Below, in pieces: positions 8,225-15,782 of a stretch of DNA of 64,000 nt. Position 1 is the stretch's first letter, and the number at the start of each line of letters is the position of its first letter. This DNA comes from Prevotella sp. E13-17. Its GTDB lineage: Bacteria > Bacteroidota > Bacteroidia > Bacteroidales > Bacteroidaceae. A program made the translations under genes and the position numbers. The DNA is taken from contig NZ_CP091787.1 of NCBI RefSeq assembly GCF_022024035.1, positions 248,001-312,000 on the forward strand. Reading direction: 5' to 3'. The notes under the pieces are model-generated. The model ran no database searches. It was not told where the DNA came from and was given only the letters and a program-made list of their open reading frames with translations.

Positions 8225-8411
8225 TGACCGAGGGGAAAGCGGTGAGGTCGGCCGTGTTTACCACTACAGCCTCGTCAATGGCCACGCGGTTGGCGGAGGC
8301 CACGTCATGAGTGACAAGACAGAAAAGCCTCATAAGGTGCTCATTGATGGAAAGATATACATCGTCCGAAAGGGTAGGGTATATACTCCGCAAGGACAAA
8401 TGGTGAAATAG
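8225..8411 (+). pseudogene. Remnant 3' end of a secreted protein (tail motif)
   Basis: A frame open into the preceding gene ends in KVLIDGKIYIVRKGRVYTPQGQMVK and a stop at 8409-8411. That ending matches the 'VLI.GK.YI.R.G..Y...G..V' tail of many Prevotella secreted proteins. A mini-ORF of 34 codons could start at the ATG at 8307, with GGAGG nearby, but a decayed tail is likelier. Confidence 0.45.
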
Positions 8412-8428
8412 CCAGATCGCTATATACG

Positions 8429-8467
8429 AAAAGACCGTTACGCCCATCCGCGTAACGGTCTTTTTTA
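8429..8467. terminator. Bidirectional terminator
   Basis: AAAAGACCGTTACG and CGTAACGGTCTTTTTT form a 12-14 bp stem with flanking A and T runs. It serves the rightward genes and the leftward PCMD gene that ends at 8475. Confidence 0.9.
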
Positions 8468-8474
8468 TAAGAGA

Positions 8475-9917
8475 TTACTTCACAAGCACCTTGTGACCGT
8501 TCTCTACCACGATGCCTTTATAGCCTTTCTTGATACGCTGGCCACTGAGGTTATAACGGACAGATGAAGCATTGGTTCGGTTGGACAACACGTTTTCGAT
8601 GCCAGTTACTTCACTGGCAAACTGTAGCTCGGTAATCCACAGTTTTGAGCCCGGTGCCGATGCACCACTGCCCTCTGTGCTGGAACTCATGCCACTGACA
8701 CTCGAGGTGATGTCGATATAGAAGGCGTTGATGCCCCAACCAAGACCGGAAGGGTCGTTGCCATTTTCGCTCTCGGAAAGATCGATGTAGCCGAAAGTCC
8801 AGTCAGACGCAGCCTCGGTTATCTTCTTGCGGAACTTCACAGTACGGGTCACTTGCGGTTTAATCACCAGGTCTTCGTTGAATTGGATGAACACCTGTGC
8901 TACGTCACCAGTCACGGGTTGGTATTTGTACCAGAAGGTGAGATAGCGTGCGGGAATTTTGTTGCAAGGCACGCCCTGTTCGTACTCGCTGCCGCTCATC
9001 TTTTTCAGGAAGCAGTCGGTGACTAACAGCGACGTTGTGACCACCTCACCCGGCATACCTGCCGCCGACATGTCCACTACCTTCGACTCAAGCAGAGCTG
9101 CCGTAGTCCCCGCAGTTCGGCCTTCGGTCTTCGTCACGCAGCCAGGAGCCAGAATGTTGAATGTGTCCCAATAGCCCGACGGTGACGTGTAGCTTCCGCC
9201 ACCCATCTCTGCGGGCAGGTTGCGCTCCTCCCAGTCGGCAAAGCTGCCGTTGGGCACCTGATACAAGGTTACTGGCGAACCTCCGCCCACTTTGCTGTCG
9301 TCCACTATGAGGTTTGCGCCCGTACTCACCTTATATTTGTTCCAAGCCTCAGCACTCTGTTGGGTATATACTATGACGGTGAAATTCGGTTGGGTGTTCA
9401 CTACGTCAGAGCCGAGCATCAGCGTGCCCTGCACGTTGCAGTCGAACGTTTCCAGATGTGTGTTTTCCATGAAGATTTTGTCGGGGATAGCATAGTCTCC
9501 ACCGGCCTCTATGCCGATAATATGCAGTTCGGTATAATCTTTGAACTGAGCCTCTTGCAATGATACATTCTTCACATATAGTCGCTTCACGTTGTTCTGT
9601 GCCGTCATTTCCTGACCCGCCATTTGCAACGTGTACTGACGGAACATCGGCTCCCAGTAATTGGGGTCGGTGAGGTCAGAGCCTTCGATATGTGCCCACT
9701 TGGTAGCGTCAATCGGTTCAATGGTGAGTTGGAACTGTGGCCCGCGGTCTGCCCATTCATAGGTGTCGAGCGTGAATCGGTAGTTGTTCATTTGGTTCTC
9801 GCCTACAAATGCCATATACGAGTCGGTGATAACGGGGTCGTGCAGCGTAATCTGCGCCTGTACATCCATTGCCAGCATGAAGAGAACCATCAGTAAAGAT
9901 AAAACTTTTGTTTTCAT
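8475..9917 (-). CDS. Secreted protein with PCMD (putative carbohydrate metabolism) domain
   Basis: The 480-residue protein has a signal peptide (MKTKVLSLLMVLFMLAMDVQA), an N-terminal beta-rich region of ~200 residues and a section from about residue 225 (QVPNGSFADWEER...GGGSYTSPSGYWDTFN) that resembles the PCMD domain of Bacteroidales surface proteins, thought to bind or process glycans. The C-terminus (SSVRYNLSGQRIKKG...GIVVENGHKVLVK) is the short secretion-type tail seen on other exported proteins here. It is a single-gene unit ending at the shared terminator. No catalytic residues can be assigned; the exact role is unknown. Confidence 0.75.
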   Translation of the reverse strand: MKTKVLSLLMVLFMLAMDVQAQITLHDPVITDSYMAFVGENQMNNYRFTLDTYEWADRGPQFQLTIEPIDATKWAHIEGSDLTDPNYWEPMFRQYTLQMAGQEMTAQNNVKRLYVKNVSLQEAQFKDYTELHIIGIEAGGDYAIPDKIFMENTHLETFDCNVQGTLMLGSDVVNTQPNFTVIVYTQQSAEAWNKYKVSTGANLIVDDSKVGGGSPVTLYQVPNGSFADWEERNLPAEMGGGSYTSPSGYWDTFNILAPGCVTKTEGRTAGTTAALLESKVVDMSAAGMPGEVVTTSLLVTDCFLKKMSGSEYEQGVPCNKIPARYLTFWYKYQPVTGDVAQVFIQFNEDLVIKPQVTRTVKFRKKITEAASDWTFGYIDLSESENGNDPSGLGWGINAFYIDITSSVSGMSSSTEGSGASAPGSKLWITELQFASEVTGIENVLSNRTNASSVRYNLSGQRIKKGYKGIVVENGHKVLVK

Positions 9918-10097
9918 ACGTTGCTGATTTTAAGTGAATATTATATTTAAGTGAACACTATGATAGATGATGTATTATGTAAATCATCATTTTCCACAAA
10001 TCACCGTTATTGATGCTTGACATGTCGGACTTGTCGTAGATGGTAACTCAAATTTAAGAATACCATAATCATGCGCATCAAAATGTTATAACAACCG

Positions 10098-10105
10098 CAA
10101 AGATA
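10098..10105 (-). promoter_or_regulatory. Candidate start box of the PCMD gene
   Basis: TATCTTTG on the minus strand about 180 bp upstream of the ATG; no clear TTTG at the usual distance. Confidence 0.45.
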
Positions 10106-10155
10106 TAAAATCTTTTTCAATCATTGTCCATTTCGTCCGAAAAAAATGCAAAAAG

Positions 10156-10231
10156 CGTTAATAGGCTTGCTCATGCACGCCTTTAGAACGTGATGTCGTT
10201 CCGTTAATAGGCTTGCTCATGCACGCCTTTA
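10156..10231. repeat. asnB: 30-bp direct duplication at the asnB 3' end
   Basis: The 30 bp at 10202-10231, which encode the last codons of asnB (KGVHEQAY and stop), are repeated exactly at 10156-10185, just beyond the gene. The copies are 46 bp apart start to start. Confidence 0.9.
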
Positions 10232-11970
10232 ACGGCTCGACCCGAGGGGTCGTTCATGTTCTTGAAGGCTTCGTCCCACTCCAGGGCAATGGCGGTGGAA
10301 CAGGCTACGGATGCCTCGCTGGGCACACTGAGGGCGGCTGAGTCGCTGGGGAAGTGCTCGGCGAAGATTGAGCGGTAGTAGTATTCTTCCTTGTTCTTAG
10401 GCGGATTGATGGGGAAGCGCTCGGCGGCATGTGCCATCTGCTCGTCGCTCACGGCTGCAGCGGTCATCTCCTTCAAGGTGTCGATCCATGAGTAGCCCAC
10501 ACCATCAGAGAACTGCTCTTTCTGTCGCCAGACTACTGCCTCGGGCAGCATGTCGGCAAAGGCCTCGCGCACAATGCGCTTCTCAATGGAAACCCCCTCT
10601 AAATCTCCACGGGGGGAGACTTTCAGAGCGTCGTTTCCTCCCCTCGGGGAGGTTAGGTGGGGGTTACACATCTTGGCCTCGGGGTTGGTTCGCATGGCTA
10701 CATCGAGGAACTCCTTGTCGAGGAAGGGCACGCGGCCCTCAACACCCCAAGCACTCAGGCTTTTGTTGGCGCGCAGACAGTCGTAGAGGTGCAGTTTGGA
10801 GAGCTTGCGAACGGTCTCTTCGTGGAAATCTTTGGCCGTTGGCGCTTTGTGGAAGTAGAGATAGCCTCCGAAGATTTCGTCGGCACCCTCGCCGCTGAGC
10901 ACCATCTTGATGCCCATCGACTTGATGACGCGTGCCAGCAAGTACATGGGCGTTGAGGCGCGAACGGTAGTCACGTCGTAGGTCTCGATGAAGTAGATGA
11001 CGTCGCGGATGGCATCGAGTCCTTCTTGAATGGTGTAGTTGATCTCGTGGTGAACGGTACCGATGTGGTCGGCCACCATCTTGGCTTTGGCCAGGTCGGG
11101 CGCGCCCTTCAGTCCCACCGCAAACGAGTGCAGACGGGGCCAGTAGGCTTTCGACTGCGAGTTGTCTTCGATGCGCATCTCGCTGTATTTCTCGGCGATG
11201 GCAGAGATGACAGACGAGTCGAGGCCGCCCGAGAGGAGCACACCGTAGGGCACGTCGCTCATCAGCTGTCGTTTGACGGCAGCTTCGAGTGCGTCGTGGA
11301 TAGCAGTGACAGAAGCAGGATTGTTTTTGACTGCATCGTATTCAAACCAATCGCGTTTGTAGTAGCGCTTCATGCCAGGGTCGGCACTATAGTAGTAGTG
11401 ACCGGGAAGGAACGGCTCGTAGCGCTCGCACTGGCCCTCGAGGGCTTTCAGTTCGGACGCCACATAGATGGTGCCGTCGGCATCATAGCCGATGTAGAGG
11501 GGTATCACCCCGATAGGGTCGCGGGCAATGAGAAACGTATCCTTCTCCTCGTCGTAGAGGGCGAAGGCAAAAATGCCATTCAGGTCTTCCAAGAAGTTGA
11601 TGCCTTTTTCGCGGTACAGCGCCAGAATCACCTCGCAGTCACTACCCGTCTGGAAGTCGTACTTGCCAGCATAGCGGCGACGTATCTCTTGATGGTTGTA
11701 AATCTCGCCATTAACCGCCAATATCTGTTTGCCGTCGGGCGAGAACAGCGGCTGTTTGCCCGATTCAGGGTCAACGATGCTCAGTCGCTCGTGAGCCAAT
11801 ATGGCTGAGCCACCGCTGTAGATGCCGCTCCAGTCGGGGCCGCGGTGACGGATTTTCTGACTCATCTTCAGTGCCTTTTCACGCAGAGCAGGCATTTGTT
11901 CTTTTGCGTTTTTGCCCTGACAGGCGCCATCTTGCGTTGTCGAGCGAAAGATTCCAACGATTCCACACAT
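10204..11970 (-). CDS. asnB: Asparagine synthase (glutamine-hydrolysing)
   Basis: The 588-residue enzyme makes asparagine from aspartate, ATP and glutamine. The N-terminal Ntn amidotransferase domain starts MCGIVGIF with nucleophile Cys2; the synthetase half has the ATP pyrophosphatase loop GVLLSGGLDSSVISA. Normal family length is ~550 residues; the excess is mainly a ~25-residue insertion between NPEAKMCNP and IEKRIVREAF (10591-10666), encoded by two adjacent GC-rich palindromic elements. Third gene of a leftward pyrG-purF-asnB operon, 42 bp after purF. Confidence 0.95.
   Translation of the reverse strand: MCGIVGIFRSTTQDGACQGKNAKEQMPALREKALKMSQKIRHRGPDWSGIYSGGSAILAHERLSIVDPESGKQPLFSPDGKQILAVNGEIYNHQEIRRRYAGKYDFQTGSDCEVILALYREKGINFLEDLNGIFAFALYDEEKDTFLIARDPIGVIPLYIGYDADGTIYVASELKALEGQCERYEPFLPGHYYYSADPGMKRYYKRDWFEYDAVKNNPASVTAIHDALEAAVKRQLMSDVPYGVLLSGGLDSSVISAIAEKYSEMRIEDNSQSKAYWPRLHSFAVGLKGAPDLAKAKMVADHIGTVHHEINYTIQEGLDAIRDVIYFIETYDVTTVRASTPMYLLARVIKSMGIKMVLSGEGADEIFGGYLYFHKAPTAKDFHEETVRKLSKLHLYDCLRANKSLSAWGVEGRVPFLDKEFLDVAMRTNPEAKMCNPHLTSPRGGNDALKVSPRGDLEGVSIEKRIVREAFADMLPEAVVWRQKEQFSDGVGYSWIDTLKEMTAAAVSDEQMAHAAERFPINPPKNKEEYYYRSIFAEHFPSDSAALSVPSEASVACSTAIALEWDEAFKNMNDPSGRAVKGVHEQAY
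10591..10666. repeat. Two in-frame palindromic elements inside asnB
   Basis: CCCCCTCTAAATCTCC...GGGGGGAG at 10593-10619 and CCTCCCCTCGGGGAGG followed by TTAGGTGGGGG at 10637-10663. Together they encode ~25 extra residues (LTSPRGGND...SPRGDLEG) in an otherwise conserved region. Confidence 0.85.
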
Positions 11971-12012
11971 AGTCTTATTCTAGTTTTTTGTTGCTTTTGT
12001 TGTTGTTATGGG

Positions 12013-13758
12013 TTATTTCTGCAAACTGTCAATATAGTTCACGAAAGCCTGATTGCAGAGTCGAGTGCCGCCAGGCGTGGGGTAGTGGCCCGTGAAGTAC
12101 CAGTCGCCGGGGTGGCTGGGGCACGCCTTGTGCAGTCCTTCGATGCTTTGGAACACCAGCTCGATGGGCGCCTGCATATCCTTTGGGCGCAATATTTCCA
12201 CAATCTTCTGGTTGATTTCCTCAACGGTGAATGGCTCGTAGAGGGCGCGCACGCAGTTTTGCATCTGCTCCTTGGGCTTCTGCAGTTCGTGCTTGCAAGC
12301 TTCGTAGGTGTCGCTTACCAGCTGTTGCATGCCGCGTTGCTTCAGCAGTGCCATTGTGGCGCGAAAGGCACAGAACTCCTCTAATCGGGCCATGTCGATG
12401 CCATAGTAGTCGGGGTAGCGAATCTGTGGCGAGCTTGACACCATCACAATCTTCTTGGGGTGCAGTCGGTCCAGTATCTTAAAGATGCTCTCTTTGAGCG
12501 TGGTGCCGCGCACGATGCTGTCGTCGATAATCACCAGGTTGTCCACCTGTGGGCGCAGCGAACCGTAGCTAATGTCATAGACATGGGCTGCCAGATCGTT
12601 GCGCTCGCTGTTGTCGGTGATAAAGGTGCGCAGCTTGATGTCTTTCCATACCACCTTTTCTGTGCGCACATCACCGTGAAGCTTGCGGAAACCGTCGGTC
12701 ATACCATAAAAGGCCACCTCGGCCGTGTTGGGTATATACGAGAAGACGGTGTTGTCCACGTCCCCGTCGATGGCCTGCTTGATGGCGGGTGTGAGCAGTT
12801 CGCCCAGTCGTTTGCGCTCCTGATAGATGTCGCAGTCTGAACCTCTGCTGAAGTAGATGCGCTCGAACGAGCAGGCGCATAGTTGCTGTGCAGGCATGAT
12901 CTGTGCCAGTTGGCTTTCACCGTTCTGATGAACGATGAGAGCCTGGCCGGGTTTCAGTTCATGTATGTCCGTTGCCTGAATGTCGAAGGTGGTCTGCAGC
13001 ACGGGACGCTCGCTGGCAAGTGCGATGATCTCTTCATCGCGATAGTAGAAAGCCGGGCGTATGCCCCAAGGGTCGCGCACCGAGAACATCTCGCCCGAGC
13101 CGGTGAGTCCGCACATCACGTAGCCGCCATCGTAGTGCTGCATGGTGGTGCGCAGCACGTTGGCCATCTCTACATGACTGTCTATATAGTCGGTGATGGC
13201 CGTGCCCTCCAGTCCTTGCGCTTTGGCCTCGGCGAAGAGACGCTCCACCTCGCGGTCCAGCCGGTGTCCCATCAGTTCGAGTGTGATGTATGAGTCACCA
13301 TAGATGCGAGGCGATTGTCCCTGCGCTGTGAGAAAACGGAAGACCTCGTCGATGTTAGTCATGTTGAAGTTGCCACACAGACACAGGTTCTTCGCTCTCC
13401 AGTTGTTGCGGCGCAAGAAAGGATGAACAAATGTCAGTCCACTCTTGCCTGTGGTCGAGTAGCGCAGGTGTCCCATGAGCAGCTCGCCCTTCATCTCTTC
13501 TGTTACTCTGGAGAAAATCTGTGTGATGGCATCCTTGCCTTCTGCTTTCTCACGAAACATATACTCGGTGCCAGGCTTGTTGGTCAGGCTCACCGATGCA
13601 ATACCGGCACCCTCCTGTCCGCGATTGTGCTGCTTCTCCATCATCAGGTAGAGCTTGTTGAATCCGTAGGCCCAGGTGCCGTATTTCTTCTCGTAGTAGT
13701 CAAGTGGCTTCAGCAGACGAATCATTGCCACGCCACATTCGTGTTTCAGCTGTTCCAT
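12013..13758 (-). CDS. purF: Amidophosphoribosyltransferase (PurF family)
   Basis: The 581-residue protein has a class II glutamine amidotransferase domain with the likely nucleophile Cys8 (KHECGVAMIRL; the first residues would be removed) and NRGQEGAGI, plus a phosphoribosyltransferase domain with the PRPP loop VIIDDSIVRGTT near residue 406. It would catalyse the first step of purine synthesis. It is longer than E. coli PurF (~505) but such long forms are usual in Bacteroidales, so a specialised paralogue cannot be excluded. Located 3 bp after pyrG and before asnB: three glutamine amidotransferases in one transcription unit. No palindromic insert is seen in it. Confidence 0.85.
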   Translation of the reverse strand: MEQLKHECGVAMIRLLKPLDYYEKKYGTWAYGFNKLYLMMEKQHNRGQEGAGIASVSLTNKPGTEYMFREKAEGKDAITQIFSRVTEEMKGELLMGHLRYSTTGKSGLTFVHPFLRRNNWRAKNLCLCGNFNMTNIDEVFRFLTAQGQSPRIYGDSYITLELMGHRLDREVERLFAEAKAQGLEGTAITDYIDSHVEMANVLRTTMQHYDGGYVMCGLTGSGEMFSVRDPWGIRPAFYYRDEEIIALASERPVLQTTFDIQATDIHELKPGQALIVHQNGESQLAQIMPAQQLCACSFERIYFSRGSDCDIYQERKRLGELLTPAIKQAIDGDVDNTVFSYIPNTAEVAFYGMTDGFRKLHGDVRTEKVVWKDIKLRTFITDNSERNDLAAHVYDISYGSLRPQVDNLVIIDDSIVRGTTLKESIFKILDRLHPKKIVMVSSSPQIRYPDYYGIDMARLEEFCAFRATMALLKQRGMQQLVSDTYEACKHELQKPKEQMQNCVRALYEPFTVEEINQKIVEILRPKDMQAPIELVFQSIEGLHKACPSHPGDWYFTGHYPTPGGTRLCNQAFVNYIDSLQK

Positions 13759-13761
13759 ATT

Positions 13762-15471
13762 CTATTTGCAGGCTTTGATGAACGACATGAACAAGGGGTG
13801 CGGGTTGAGTACCGTCGATGTGTATTCGGGGTGGAACTGGGTTCCGATGTACCAGCGTTTCTCGGGTATCTCGACAATCTCCACCAGGTTGGCGGCGGGG
13901 TTGATGCCCACGCACTTCATGCCGGCAGCCTCGTACTCCTGCTGATACTGGTTGTTGAACTCGTAGCGGTGGCGGTGGCGCTCCTTGATAAAGAGACTCT
14001 CCTCCGACCCCTCTCTGTGAGCGAGGGGAGTAGATTGTTCTGACTGCGAGTATGCCTCAAACGTCTTACAACCTTTCAACACCTTACATTCGTAGGCGCC
14101 CAGTCGCATGGTGCCGCCCATCTGTGTGATGCTCTTCTGTTCCTCCATGATGTCGATGACGTTGTGGGGCGTCAGGTTGTCCATCTCCGCACTGTTGGCA
14201 TCCTCGTAGCCCAGTACGTTGCGGGCAAACTCAATCACCATCATCTGCATGCCCAGACAGATGCCGAAGGTGGGTATGTCGTTGGTGCGTGTGTATTCAG
14301 CAGCAATGATTTTGCCCTCGATGCCACGACTGCCGAATCCCGGACAGATCACGACGCCCTGCATGCCCTCAAGCTTCTCGCCGATGTTCTGTTTGGTGAT
14401 CTCCTCGCTGTTTACAAAATGCAGGCGGGCTTTCACGTCGTTGTAGATGCCAGCCAGGTTCAAGCTCTCGCGGATGCTCTTGTAGGCATCTTGCAAATCA
14501 TACTTGCCTACCAGTGCGATATGTACTTCGTTGGTGGCACCCCGCTGCTTGTCGAGAAATGCGTGCCATGGCTTCATGGCTGGTGTCTCGCCCACGGGAA
14601 TGCCAATCTTGCGCATGATGGCAGCATCCAGTCCCTGGCGCTGCATGTTCACGGGCACCTCGTAGATAGAGGGCAGGTCCTCGCTCTGGATGACGCACTC
14701 CAAGTCCACGTTACAGAACGATGCCACCTTCATGCGCATGCCGTCGTCAAGATGTCGCTCTGTACGAAGCACCAGGATGTCGGGCTGAATACCCATTCCT
14801 TGCAGTTCCTTTACGGAGTGCTGAGTGGGCTTGGTCTTCAGTTCGTCGGCAGCCTTCAGATAGGGCACGTAGGTCAGGTGCACGCAGACGGCATTGCGTC
14901 CCAGCTGGTAGCGCAATTGGCGGATGGCCTCCATGAATGGCGCACTCTCTATGTCGCCGATGGTGCCGCCCACCTCGGTGATAACAAAGTCGAGGACCTC
15001 TCCCGACCTCCCCAAAGGGGAGGAGGGGCTGTCGCTTTCCCTGCCCGTCAGGCACTCCCCTCCTTGGGAGGGGGCAGGGGAGGTTCTCAGCATCCTCCTC
15101 TTAATCTCGTCGGTGATATGAGGCACTACTTGGATTGTTTTGCCCAGATAGTCGCCGTGGCGTTCGCGATCTATCACCGTCTTGTAGATGCGTCCAGTGG
15201 TTATGCTGTTGTTTCGTGTCGTGTGTATGCCAGTGAATCGCTCGTAGTGTCCCAAGTCCAGGTCGGTCTCAAATCCGTCTTCGGTCACGTAGCACTCACC
15301 GTGCTCGTATGGGTTCAGTGTGCCTGGGTCGATGTTGATGTAGGGATCGAACTTCTGAATGGTTACCTTATAGCCGCGTGCTTGCAGCAGTTTTCCAATG
15401 CTGGCCGAAATGATACCTTTTCCCAACGAGGAAACGACACCACCTGTCACGAATATGTATTTTGTTTCCAT
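13762..15471 (-). CDS. pyrG: CTP synthase
   Basis: The 569-residue enzyme converts UTP to CTP with glutamine as amide donor. The start METKYIFVTGGVVSSLGKG is the family start; the frame runs open a further 85 codons upstream but that part is AT-rich and contains the promoter. The synthase domain is followed by a class I glutamine amidotransferase domain with nucleophile Cys in FGICLGMQMM near residue 403. It is ~30 residues longer than the usual ~537 because of two in-frame palindromic insertions: ~29 residues just before the conserved DFVITEVGGT (14996-15090) and ~15 residues near the C-terminus (13994-14036). First gene of pyrG-purF-asnB. Confidence 0.96.
   Translation of the reverse strand: METKYIFVTGGVVSSLGKGIISASIGKLLQARGYKVTIQKFDPYINIDPGTLNPYEHGECYVTEDGFETDLDLGHYERFTGIHTTRNNSITTGRIYKTVIDRERHGDYLGKTIQVVPHITDEIKRRMLRTSPAPSQGGECLTGRESDSPSSPLGRSGEVLDFVITEVGGTIGDIESAPFMEAIRQLRYQLGRNAVCVHLTYVPYLKAADELKTKPTQHSVKELQGMGIQPDILVLRTERHLDDGMRMKVASFCNVDLECVIQSEDLPSIYEVPVNMQRQGLDAAIMRKIGIPVGETPAMKPWHAFLDKQRGATNEVHIALVGKYDLQDAYKSIRESLNLAGIYNDVKARLHFVNSEEITKQNIGEKLEGMQGVVICPGFGSRGIEGKIIAAEYTRTNDIPTFGICLGMQMMVIEFARNVLGYEDANSAEMDNLTPHNVIDIMEEQKSITQMGGTMRLGAYECKVLKGCKTFEAYSQSEQSTPLAHREGSEESLFIKERHRHRYEFNNQYQQEYEAAGMKCVGINPAANLVEIVEIPEKRWYIGTQFHPEYTSTVLNPHPLFMSFIKACK
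13994..14036. repeat. In-frame palindromic element in pyrG (C-terminal)
   Basis: On the minus strand CTACTCCCCTCGCT...AGAGAGGGGTCGGAGGAG, encoding STPLAHREGSEES between EAYSQSEQ and LFIKERHRHRYE. Confidence 0.85.
14996..15090. repeat. Two in-frame palindromic elements in pyrG (central)
   Basis: Elements at 14996-15032 (ACCTCCCC AAA GGGGAGG core) and 15052-15090 (ACTCCCCTCC TT GGGAGGGGG core) are separated by ~20 bp and together encode ~29 residues (SPAPSQGGE...SSPLGRSGEV) before DFVITEVGG. Confidence 0.9.
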
Positions 15472-15516
15472 GAATATAATATAAGAATGTGTTTGTTGTC
15501 CATCAAAATTGCTCTG

Positions 15517-15524
15517 CAAAGTTA
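15517..15524 (-). promoter_or_regulatory. pyrG operon start box
   Basis: TAACTTTG on the minus strand, about 46 bp upstream of the ATG at 15471; it places the start of transcription downstream of the open N-terminal extension. Confidence 0.65.
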
Positions 15525-15733
15525 CCGTTTTTAAAAATAAATGAAGTTTCTCTTCCGGTTTTTGCATGAATAAAATGAAGTCAACTAACAATTTGTAACA
15601 ATTGGAGGCTTTTGAGAAATAAATCATAATCAAAATAAAAGAATTTAGCGCCATTTTGCAACAAAGTGTAAGTTTGCAACAAATTATTGAATTAAAAAGA
15701 AAGTATAAAGACTGATGTTGTTGCATTTTGATT

Positions 15734-15741
15734 TATCTTTG
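15734..15741 (+). promoter_or_regulatory. gltB operon start box
   Basis: TATCTTTG followed by GCA, 41 bp before the gltB ATG; no clear TTTG at 20 bp upstream. Confidence 0.65.
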
Positions 15742-15782
15742 CAGCCGGAATTTGACAAAACAAAAGGTAAAGCAAGGATAAT

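Larger units (their letters stand above)
15472..15782. other. Divergent control region between pyrG and gltB
   Basis: A 311-bp AT-rich gap with a start box for pyrG on the minus strand (15517-15524) and one for gltB on the plus strand (15734-15741). No gene or strong hairpin is visible. It separates the two arms of the glutamine-related block. Confidence 0.6.

Noticed and set aside
14164..15534. 456-codon plus-strand ORF opposite pyrG
   Set aside because: pyrG is unmistakable on the other strand; the antisense frame has no family motifs.
15472..15726. 85-codon N-terminal extension of pyrG
   Set aside because: AT-rich, contains the start box, and the family start METKYIFVTGG lies downstream.
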